Program-made: the position numbers and the translations under genes | From: Halichondria panicea | Taxonomy: Eukaryota > Porifera > Demospongiae > Suberitida > Halichondriidae | NCBI RefSeq assembly: GCF_963675165.1 | Contig: NC_087390.1 | Span: forward strand, 4,225,301-4,289,300 | Length of the DNA stretch: 64,000 bases | Direction of reading: 5' to 3' | Shown here: positions 1-12,200 of the stretch, piece by piece | Numbering within the stretch: position 1 is the stretch's first letter | How the letters are laid out: each line of letters starts with the position of its first letter | Notes under the pieces: model-generated | What the model saw: only the letters and a program-made list of their open reading frames with translations | What the model was told of the DNA's origin: nothing | Database searches by the model: none

Positions 1-222
1 GCTAGTAAACGTTCTCGAATAAAAACCTGTATGAACTAATAATGGCAATGCTGGTTGGACCAATTCCTACGTGTACCACTAGAGCTAATCGCGTCAACAA
101 CGACTCTTGAGTATAAGCATTCGGGCTGTTAGCTTATAATAGTACACATGAAGACGTAACTAGAGATTAAAATTATGCTATGCTCATATGCATAATTAAC
201 TAATGGCAAATGCTGCCCTCAC
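1..222. other. VPS41 intron (no exon seen)
   Basis: This is the intron downstream of the VPS41 exon at 223-360 on the minus strand. I see no further exon in these bases, so the remaining C-terminal VPS41 exons must be outside the window. Confidence 0.6.
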
Positions 223-3200
223 CTTCTGTAGTGGGATGTCATTGCAGGATCTGAGGAAAAGTAGCAGCTTGTCGGGATCAAAACGAGCATAGAGCTCCAC
301 CTGTCTCTCGTGGTACACACCCCCACACTTGGGGTCCTGCTCAAACAGGCAGTCAAGGTACTGCACGTGGTGGTATAAACAAGTTATTAGTGAAGATAGT
401 TGAAGCACCACACGCGTACGTACTAAATGTAGTAACTAAGGGTAAATGCTTTCTTACCATGTGCAAATACTTTTCGTGGCTTGATACATCCAGTTCCTTG
501 ACCACTTTTTGAGGCTGTACAGGAGTAAATAAAGATCATTACTCTAGCAGTATCATTTTAGATGTAGAGAAATGATCACTCACTGGTACATCTTGTCTGC
601 ATTCCACTAGCAGTTTAACAGCTCGCTAGAAAGATGAAACAAACCGTCATTGAGAATAGTTGAGAATTTGATGCACAGCAATACCTGTGTGTCCACCTTC
701 AGGAGTGGTATGAGGTTTTCCACTAGAGCCGAGTAGAGTTTTTTCTGTTGGATTAGCTCAAATACCTCGATGTGCCCTTGTCTAAGAGGAGAATAAACAT
801 TACTTTCATACAGTCATCTATATGCCAAATCTTAGTATTGTATACAATCTACGTACGAAGTGCAGATGGGGAAATGAGGAATGGTTACTAAAAACAAAAC
901 ATACTGTAGATAGATCTTCATAGCCTCATCGAACTGCTCAAGGTCTTCGTGTCTGCAGTGGAATCAACTATCCACTATAAAATTAATGCTGTTGAATACA
1001 TAAAGAGCATTAAATAGTAAAGTACTCTACTGTACTTACAGACAAGCCTTGACCTTCAGTAGCCCCTTATTGCCTGGGTCATACTGCATTCTCATCTGAA
1101 TCAAGGCAACACAATTATACATATATGTGCAAGCAGAAGTGGCTTTTATAGGTATACTCCATAATTATATATATACGTCGAGCTGGTGATCATTTGTTGT
1201 GCTCATGCATTATGTATTCCATACGTACATGTATATTTTGGCTCTGGCAAGTAAGTTTATGGATGAGATTGATGGCTACTTGGACTTCGTGACAAAATTA
1301 ATACACACACGACCCTTTAGCTGTTAATGACTAACGAAATACAGTGACTGTTGTTCAGTGCACGTATACTCTGAAGAACTGAGCCAAAACTTGTACCTCT
1401 ACTGCGTTGATGATGACCTGAGGGCTGTACAAGGTGGTGGGCCATGCCTTGATCACCTGGTACACCGTCTGTGCATACAAGAGAAAGTAATAACAGCAAT
1501 TGTTATAAATCGTACAGCTGCATGTACAATCGCTTGGTAACAGTCAAACTACTTACAATTAACTTATGTAGCTGCATGGTCTGGGGCATGATTGAAGCAG
1601 ATTTCATCATGACAACAGGCAAATTAGCAGAATTAATATAATTATGTAGCTCACAGGAAAACATTAATAATAGTCAGTGTAAAAGGCAAAGAGTCAATAG
1701 GTTAGCCCAAGCTACGTAGTTGATACCTGGCAGTCTTCCTGCAGCAGCTCGTGGAGCACCAGTTCGTAGATGGCCGGACTAAGTACTGGGTCACTGATTG
1801 GAATGAAGGGGCGGATCTCCTATACATGAAAATATGTAGTTTATAAGCTTGACAGAGCAATCTAGAAGTGTGTAATTTTTATGAGGCCATTTTTTTATGT
1901 TATGGGCAGCAACTGCATTGTGGTGGGGAATTACTACCATAATTGTACTGCAGTATGCGACTAACTTTGAGTTGCTTCTTTTGCATGAAGGTGACAATAA
2001 TGTCCTCCCATCTCCTCTTGTCAGTCTTACCAATCACCTCGTGGCATTTCCTGTAATATGACAGTGAAACTGAAGTAGAGAGCTGCTTCAGAAAATTCGC
2101 ATACAAAAGATACGTATACATGTAACTGCAATTGAAGCAACTGTTAATCGTAGGAGATGACAGACGAGCATTAACTACGCTATAAGATCATTTTTTTGTT
2201 TGCTCGTTCACTCCATCAACACATCAGTAATCTTCATTCATTGTTAGTCTTACCGAGCAGCTTCTGAGAAGTTTTTCTTCTTCATGAGATAGTAAATGTA
2301 CTCAATACCAATTTCCTACAGTGTACAAAAAGAGCCAGTGTGCAAGTCATCAATAATAATATGTGTATATGCTATATACATGTACATACAGGACAAATAC
2401 ACATACTTATGAAGTAGACGGCTAACCTGCAACTTTCCCTGATCAACAACTCTAGCAACATTAGGATTCTCAGCATACTGCATAGCCTCCTGCACAGGTT
2501 AAAACTTCAGTTAATAACATACATACATGATTGTATATGTAAGAGAAGAGGCAATACAAATGGAACAGCAAATAACATATTTTTATTATCCTGGAGAAAT
2601 CCAGTTATTATTTGCTCACGTATATTGTACATGAACAGAAACACTCGTGAGCTCAAAGATATACATAAATAGCTACTTTTGTAGAAAAATAAATAGCTAG
2701 AGAATTGTGAAGAGGGGGTATAAGCAACGTAGCTCACCTCAAAATCTTGTTTGTCGACCAGCCAGTCAATATGATCGTTAGCATCTCTTTTCTAAGCAGC
2801 AGAATGGTAAATGGAAATGAATACACACCCCAATACGACTATGCATTATATAATAACTATACTATAATAGTAAGCTGTGTTAACTAACCTGAGCAAGGAT
2901 GATGTCAATGGGCGTCACAATATAGAACCGGTCTTCATATACAACACTCTCTACAAAATAATTATTAATGAACAATAATTATTAACATGTGTTGATGTGT
3001 TGATGTTAATGAGTACCAGTCATACATACGTAGGTTTATTCATAAGCCCGACCTATGCACCCATGCAAGACCTTCATTTGGCTATCGATCAGAAAATGTG
3101 CAACATCATACAGACCCTTCCAGCAATATAATACGTACCACTGAAATATCAATAAATATAGTGCTTGTACCCACCCAAGTGATACTCTTCGCAGTGACAG

Positions 3201-6200
3201 TATTGGTATCCCTTGGGCAGTAGCTTGTCCTTGGTTATGTGTTCTGGGTGCTCGAATTCTTTGTCAACTGGGTTGTAATATCCTGGGGACACCACGACCA
3301 GGTGGGGAGGCGGGACCTGCGCACTTCTCTACATAGGAAATGGGAGCTTTCGATAAGGATCTATATATAGTACGTAATAATACATGACATGATAATTATT
3401 TCCGTTACGTATAGTTTTATTTATTACTAGCTTGATATGAGGGGGAAATCGCTTATAATATTCCATTGATTTTTGTCAGTGTCAGTTGGAATTCGAGCAA
3501 TCAACAAACACAAATTCATGAATATAATGTCAAATAAAAGAGCTCATGCAGACGCTTCTCTGCAGGAGTGTGACTGATCTGTAAGACTAGGATGGAATGT
3601 GCTTCAAAGTGTGGTACCAGGCCACCTCTTAGCTATGTTTGTCAAGCCTCAGGGTCCCTGAAATAAACATGACCGACTTATCTGTCATACAAGTATGCAG
3701 ATTCGTGCCACGATTGACACCCCACTTACAGTTGCATCTGGGCTGATTTCAGCACTATAGCCAAGCATAACCTGTAAGATAGTAACACAATGTAAATGCA
3801 TGCAGCAGAGTATTAAACGCAACATTTGAATTAGTTAACTGCATCCCTACCAGCTTGCATTGCTTGTTCTCAATCAGTGGGACCACTCCACACACTAAGA
3901 ACTTGGGGAATGTATTGTGAGCAGCTGTTGAAAATTAAAATTGGTTGAGACTCAAAAAGAGAAGAAATCTTACATATAAACATGAACTTTTTCTTCTTTG
4001 GTGGCACGTCCACCACCTCTGTTGTGAGAGTAGATCTCTGCTCCTCCTCACCCTCTTGCACAGTCACAGTCTGAAATGTTACAAGGGGGAATACATGTAA
4101 GTACAAGAGATGCAAAGGTATTTGCATGAAAGTCTAGGGATACAAGTCATGTACTATATCTGGTGAAATACGCATGTACAACTAAGAGCAAGCAAGTTAC
4201 TATCAAAAAATCCTCAAGCTCTGCAAGTGCGTACGCAAATACTACAAAGCTACAATGTACACACCTTTACAATGTGGCCTCTGCCCACTAACAGGTTGGA
4301 CGAATCCTGCCAATACAGACTACACGGCAAGTACACAAGGCTGCAAAAATATATACCACATTCGCAGTCGTATACAATGATGTGCATGGATATCACAGGA
4401 AAGGGCTTACTACTACAAAGTACAAATCCCATGACCCGCAATAGATACTAGGGTAGAGAAAAGCAGTATAGATAGTTATGGTCATCGTAACATTTTACTA
4501 GCATCTCCGATCCACTCAAAAAATGTAGTAGATGCCATAGAAGATACAATTTGAAAGTAGTTCATTTCACATGGTAACTATTGCTATAGTACTGCAGTAT
4601 CATGCTAACTATGTACATACATGTATACCCTATGCCCATGCATGCACACATACATGTACAAAAAGCAATCAAGTTTCTCCCTGTATTACACATGTAGTAA
4701 GACACATACCTTTCCTCCTCAAACGAGATAGAAGTAATCTTTTCCCGAAGAGCTACATCATACACCATCACCATCTACAGCACCAGATACAAGCATAATT
4801 ATGTCATAATTATTTAAGTGTGTATAATTATCAGGCTCTTAAGTGTGCATAACTCAGAGAACAATTCGCCTATAATTATGTGCAGCTTCACTAACTTATA
4901 CCACTGGTCTGTATGCACATGAGCATTACACACATCATTATGAGTTACATGTATGTTAGGAAAACTACGTACGCCCATGCATGCACAGCACCTTCTCATT
5001 GGCCCAAGCAATGAGGTTATCCTTCCACTTGATAGTAGTGACACGTCCATAGCCAGCATCCAGTTGATTCACCTTGTTTGTCAGTGGCCATCGACGCTCC
5101 TCCACTAATACCAACTGTAGGGACAGAGGAAGTATGTAGTAACTGTAGTCTATGCTTATATATAGGGACTAGAGGAGTAAATGTGTAACTGAAACAATTC
5201 TGGATGCAAGAATGTTACGTAAAACATGAACATATAGATTACACATGTACAAAATTGTAATGCAATAACAATTTAGAGTGTACTGTATGTACATGTACCT
5301 TGTCAGTTCCGTACGCAAACATTCGGCTGGTGTTTCGCCCAAAGTAGGGGTGAATAGCAACTGACTGCAATAGGACAAACACTATAATTGTTAGCTGACA
5401 ACACTCAATTTCATATCTACACACAAAACCGAATAATACAATTATTTCAGGCAGTATTTTAGTGTACGTACGTTTACTTGAGCTCCAAATGAATTTGTGT
5501 TGTTGTACTTCGTCGTAAAGAGACCAATGATTGACACCTACATATATAAAGTAAAAGCTCAAAAACAGAACTGAACTACCAATGATAATTATAATACTCT
5601 ACATGTATAGTCACACAAAATTAGCTAGTAGCAATTAAGATATGTACTCAAGTTATAAGTAAATTAACATGTACATGTAGGTGAAAAGTGATGGTTTTGT
5701 GCCATATGGGGCACTGTTACCTTTCCATCATTAGAGCAACTGGCCAGAAACTCCCCCTCAGTATCCACGGAGATCTGGTTGATTTGGGAAGAGTGCTACA
5801 AGGGAAAACATGGTATAATAATAATACGTATATAATTATGTGATATGCCGATTATGGCATGTTGATTGTGACAAAATACGTGCACAAGCAGAAAGTGAAA
5901 CCAAGTAAACACCAAAACACGTAATAGTACACTGTGAATAACGCTTTGAGGCGTGTCTTACTTTGGTCAAAATAATATCCTATAAATACTTCTTGCACAT
6001 TTAGAACTACATAGCCATAACATCTCATTATATCAAGAAGCAACATTTATACTTAGTCCAACTCATCTCAATAACACTACAGAGTAGCTACACTGGAGCA
6101 AAATATACGTATATGTTTATGCAAGACGGCTAAAAAAAGTATGCTGTTCTGGATAACTTTTCTCCTTGTCATCCCCTATTCATTGCAACACTCTCTACAC

Positions 6201-9200
6201 GTCTCTCCACAACGAACAAATCAGTCAGTTCCTGGAAATTGCAGTCACTCTGAATGCATGCTGTCCGAACTACTAGAGAATGCTCACCATTATTTTGTGT
6301 CAAATACGAAAATATCATTTCATTCTGGAATACACCAAATCAACAAGCCAATAGGAGACATACTCATTCAAAACATTGAAAACATTTCTTTTCACGGTGC
6401 AGCCACGCACGTGGAACCAGGAACAACGATACAGTGCAATGACATCTTCAGTTTGACATTTGTCAATGTTACTAACCTTTCAATATTGAACATTGCACTT
6501 GTGGGCTGTAGCAGTGAATTTTCTTACGAGAGCATACAAGCAATTTATGCACTAGCTTCACTTTGTGATACCGGGCCTTACTTGTCCCTGTCACCTTGTA
6601 AAACTAGAGCAAAGCTAGTCATTGACCATGGAACAATAACAGTTGCAAGTGGAGAGAATGTTTCGATACACAAATTGCAAATAGTTAATTCAAAAGATGT
6701 TGCCTTACTACTACTTAATGTACACAATAGCATTACTATGAACCAATTGACGCTGGAGGATAATTCTATTAACTGTGTGATAGCAACAGTAGAACCATTT
6801 ACAGATTACCCGCAAATTGCTACATACAGAATCACAAATTCATCATTTAAAAGAGGAAATACAACCAAGGCGATTGCATCTGGATTGAACATATTAAACA
6901 GGGAGATGTATGAACACTTGATATTCTGCAACATTAGTAATGTTATTGTAGAGAACAATCTTGGGGCCTTGGGAAGCATAGTACTTCAAATACAAACCCA
7001 TTTGCGTTTCTATTCATCCATTTGCCATTCCAGAATAGTAATCAAATTCCACAATGTTACTGTAAGCCATAGTGCTTCGGGTATCTGTAGCAATGGCTTA
7101 ACAATAACAAACATAATCCCACAACAAATACTGATTACAGCAGACATCGAACCTGTAACTTGTGCATTTCTTGTTTTCGAGGATGTGAGGTTTGCTAACA
7201 CAAAGCTTTTTATTTCCCTTATCAAATCTACTGCAATGGAAACGATGGTCAAGTTCTCAAACATTTTAATTTATGGACAGAAGTGCTTCAGTTGGACGAG
7301 TTTTATGCTCTTTCACAATGCAAGAGTATTTCTCTCCAGTGTAATTGTACACAGTATCAATGGAATCGGTTTCTTCCAGTGTAATGTTACAATTGACGGT
7401 ATAAATAAATTTAACAAACTCGTTGGACATGGATTCATACTACAAGAGAGTTACATGACATTTAAAGGTGAGACAATCATCAGTAACAACCAGAAAACTA
7501 TGTTAGTCATGTACACACAATCATCAAAAATCGTGTTTGAAGGCACAACAATATTCAGCAACAATACTCCATACAAATTCAGCTGCTTAACAGGAAACTT
7601 TCACTCAGTTATTATCATTGAAGGTAGAGTGATATTTAGCGGGAATAAGGCTTACAATGGTGGAGCAATCGCACTTCTCAGTGGTTCAACATTAATTCTT
7701 CAATCCGAACAAACCTCCTTGCCAGTTTTACAAATGACAAATAACTATGCCAGTAACTATGGAGGCGCTATATATGTAGAAGATTATTCTATTACAAAGA
7801 AGGTGGCTGGAGAATACAAGCAAATCATTCCGTGTGCAATATTCGTTAAACTTAACCGTGGAGTTTCATATATTTTCAACAACAATACAGCAAGGTTAGC
7901 TGGTCACAAGCTGTTTGGAGGATGGTTTGATTACTGCTTCAACATTTACAATGAAGAATACTATGAGGAATTTACCCCAATCACAGGTATTAGTGTGACA
8001 AATCAAACAGAAGTTTCCTCAAGTGCACTACGTATCTGCATCTGTAGGAACAATCAGATCAACTGCAAGATAGACCATTGGGTGGAAGTTTTCCCCGGAG
8101 AGCAGTTGAGTATGAACGTAGTAGCAGTTGGCCAATTATACGGAATAGTGCCAGCCACAGTGAGAGCACAACCGCAAAACAGTTTAAAGATCAATGAATT
8201 AGAGCTGCTACAAAATGTGCAGCAAACTTGTACGAAACTGGTGTACACGATCCAATTATCAAAACTTGGTGATGAAGATATAATAATACAAGATAATAGT
8301 ATGATCTTACTAGTTCATGGTAGGCATTTCACACCATACAATGGGATTGAACATTCAGCAGACACTCTAGCACAAGACTTGTTCATAACAATCTCAATTA
8401 AGCCGTGTACAAAAGGATACAATTTCAATGCACTTAGTGGGGTGTGTGAGTGTGACAAAACGATAACAAACAGTGGATTGCGATGTGACCTTCAAAGTGG
8501 CACTATAGAAAGGAGGAGAGCAATTTGGATTCACCCAACAACATTGCATTTGAGGAACGAGCAGCTGGGCCAATCAAATTCAGGTGTAATTGTTCACAAA
8601 TTTTGTCCATTGGACTATTGCATTGACACAGACTCATACATTGATAAACCAGCCGGATGAACAATGTCAGCACAATCGATCGGGGGTACTGTGTGGAAGA
8701 TGTAGTCAAAACACAAGTGCTGTGTTCGGGTCAACTAGATGTCTGCAGTGTTCAAGCTACTGGGCATTTTTGATCATTCCATTAACTTTGTTAGCAGGAC
8801 TATTTATTGTTGCATTGTTAAGGTACATAAACCTGACTGTATCCCAAGGGACCATAAACGGAATTATATTTTATGCCAACGTTGTACAGGCAAATCAACA
8901 CATGTTTGACTCCAGATCCAATTCATTTTTAAAGTGGTTCATTGCGTGGCTGAATTTTGATCTTGGTTTTGAAGTGTGCTTCTACAACGGCATGGACACA
9001 TATGCTAAAACATGGTTACAGTTAGTGTTTCCACTATATGTTTGGTTTCTAGTCATACTGATGATTACTTGCAGCCGATATTCAACAAAAGTATCAAAAC
9101 TAAGCGGGTACAATGCAGTACAGGTTTTAGCTACTTTATTCTTATTTTCTTACACAAAACTACTCCGGATTATAATCTCATCGCTTGCGTCTACTACAAT

Positions 9201-12200
9201 TGAATACCCTAATGGACACATCAGAAGAGTCTGGCTTTATGATGGAAACATTGAATATAGGAAAGAAGAACATCTTGCATTGTTTATGTTAGCATTGCTA
9301 ATTTTAATATTCCTCTCACTTCCATACACTATGCTACTGTTTTCCATTCAGTGGCTACAACGTTTCACACATCGAAGGGGCTTGCGATGGGTGACTAGGC
9401 TACTACCGATATTTGATGCCTATACAGGTCCATACAAAATCAAGCACAGATACTGGACTGGACTACTACTGCTAGTCAGAATATTCCTGTTTCTAGTGTT
9501 CTCACTCAATGTTGCTGGAGACCCTACAATCAACCACTTGGCAACCATCATCACAATTCTGTGCTTGCTTATCTACTCTGCTCACGTTGGAGGGGTTTAC
9601 CGCAACTGGGTGTTAAATTTGCTTGAGAATATTTTCCATCTAAACCTTGGAATTGTCTCATCGGCAACACTGTATGTGTATACTACTGGTGGAGATCAGT
9701 CTCTGCTAGTACATGTATCCACTGGTATCAGCCTTGCTGTGTTCATACTGATAATTTCCTACCACATATTCTTGAAGATCTCAAACTGTCCAGCATATGT
9801 TAAAGTGAAACTTTTATTCAAGGCACAAATCTCGAGGAAACGGTCAAACACACGTGACAGATGTGAACCAAGAGAAGAAGTTAAACGTAATTTGCCAACT
9901 CGAAGTGTAGTGGAGCTAAGTGAGTCACTACTATAGATCCATATATCGAAAATTGACACCACACCTGCTATGGAACTCATGTCCAAAACAAAACTATGGT
10001 GCTGTTATAGTCGCACTTTAAATGTAGTGGTATCCCTCACATCAAATTATTAGTGAACTTAATTATTTTGTATTATCTCAAGCCTGTTGTCTTACAAGTA
10101 CAGCTGTCGTGTATGTTACATGTTGAAAGTATACATGTACGTGCTACTGCACACACTTATTAGCAGAACACTTTTTTCAATGAAATTTTAATATTTCTGA
10201 TACATGTAGCAAATTGAAAGTTTAAACTGATGTTGTTCAATGAAACAACTGATAATTCTATTGTAATTAAGATAATTGTGCGTCAATTGTCTATTTTACA
10301 CATTATTATATCCCGTTGCTACGTTGTTGCCAAGTGCAATATGCAGCATAATGCACTGCTGAAAGTCATAATGCACTAACCACAAAACGCCCCTCTGGCA
10401 TTAGACAGACAATTATAATATCATGAGAAATAACAAGTATCAAAGTAAGTCCAGCCATGCAGGAATGTTTGGAACTGCAGCTTCTTCTTTGCAACCATGC
10501 AGGTTTTAAAAGTGTCCAAGGTTAAGATTCTGTGTTCCTAGACCTCTAGTTCTCGACCTCGTGATGCATGTCAATTCCGTTTCACCATAGCACTAGAAGC
10601 GGCACTTTTTGCTGGGGGCTTGAGCTGTTTCTTTGCAGCAGTAGTGGGGTGGGGCTGTTTTGCAGCACCAGAAGTGGGGTGGGGTTGTTTTGCAGTGGTT
10701 TCAGCGTTGGGACTCCAACAATTTTGTGTCAAGCCATTCGTCGGTCATGTCAATCTTATACGCTGCAGATACTGGCGTCTAAAAGAGAGAAGAGATGGAG
10801 CTGTGTCTAGAGTTGTCTCTGTCATCTTTTTGTGCAGTTTATATTGTGTTACTATGATAGTGTTATGTTGCTATGCCCTCGGGATATAAACTAGTTATAA
10901 CACGTGCACTCGGGATGCATGGCATATATCCCTCGTGGCTGTGTTATAACTATAACTTAATTTGGTATAATCTTCTGAATTCAACTTAGTCTACCAAATA
11001 TCAGGCTTCGAATGTGAGAGAGACTCTTTTCATTGCAAATTGCGAGTTTTTGCATAGATCGCAAACGAAAAACACACAAAGAGTGATGCAATTCGTAATA
11101 GTTTAGGCCTAGGCTTGTACAGTACGAGTCATTTTGTACACAGTGGTTTGTTTGGACCATATTTGTTCACCCTATAGTAATACATACATGCAGTAGTATT
11201 CCAGAGCAATTAGGTACATGTACGTACATGTAATATAACTGCATGATGTACGTCAGATAAGTGAATGGATAAGCGATGCCTCGATCCACGTATGATAAGC
11301 AGTAGTACAAATGTATGGTACATGCAACGGTTGTCTGGGCACACGCAGAAGTCTATCTACATGGTAACAGTTGTTATTTGCGCTAGTTTACACATTTGAG
11401 GGACACGCCTGTTTCTAGTTGAACTTTGACTCTGCTGTAGAGAAAATTGTCCAGCCGGATAATTGAGGTACTGAGTAACGAGAGCCGTATAATCATAGAT
11501 TGAAGAGTTAAAGGGATAGGAAACGGTTGGTATCTCGAGTAACAGCCGCGCTACGCTGCGGTTTAATCGAGGCCATTACAACAATATCTATTTCTACACT
11601 CAGTGCATAATAAACTACAAGTAACTGTGCTTAGTCCGTGCAACTCACTTATATTTCAAGGTATATACCTATTGTAGTAGTCATAACCAGCACGCTTACA
11701 TGTTATATGTTCCAATAGCTCTAAAACAGCCTTGGGAACATATAACTTTATTGGAAAGTCTCTTTTTACTGGGTGTGGTCAGTCATTAGCAAGTACTACA
11801 CGTGGCTCATGGACTAGGCGTGTTATAAGTTGCTGAAAGAGATGATGTCTCGAGGAAACACAGCTTTGGGAGTTACCCGGCAAAAAATGTGCTTACCGTA
11901 TATCTTCTAATTTATCGGACAGTAAAAAATAATTATTTTGGAAATTGTCCGGGTATAATTGGAACAGATTTTTATAGAGCATGCGAAGTGTCCGGAATAA
12001 TTAGAACAAGCAAGCAGCTGCATGCGAGCTAGCTAAGTTTAATAGAACAGTGTGCGACTGAATAGTTGCACTAGCTATCTAAAACTAGCTACTCAAAGCT
12101 ATCTAACTGCAGCACTCTAAGTCTTACTTGCCGTCTGTGAATGTAAACTCTACTTTTCAAAGTATTGTCCGGATATTTAGAACAAATGTAATATTAAAGT

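Noticed and set aside
3640-3675. Possible extra VPS41 exon after a TTTATTTCAG acceptor
   Set aside because: It hits a stop at once in the required phase, and the flanking exons (3771-3730 and 3328-3175) already join in phase.
8585-8654. Possible 70-bp GT-AG intron that would join the two frames of the nested beta-helix gene
   Set aside because: It would delete CPLDYC, which the paralogue at about 39020 keeps as coding, so an indel is the better explanation.
10568-10889. Two overlapping open frames of 80-89 codons on the plus strand
   Set aside because: They come from G-rich low-complexity repeats and show no domain, signal peptide or splice support.
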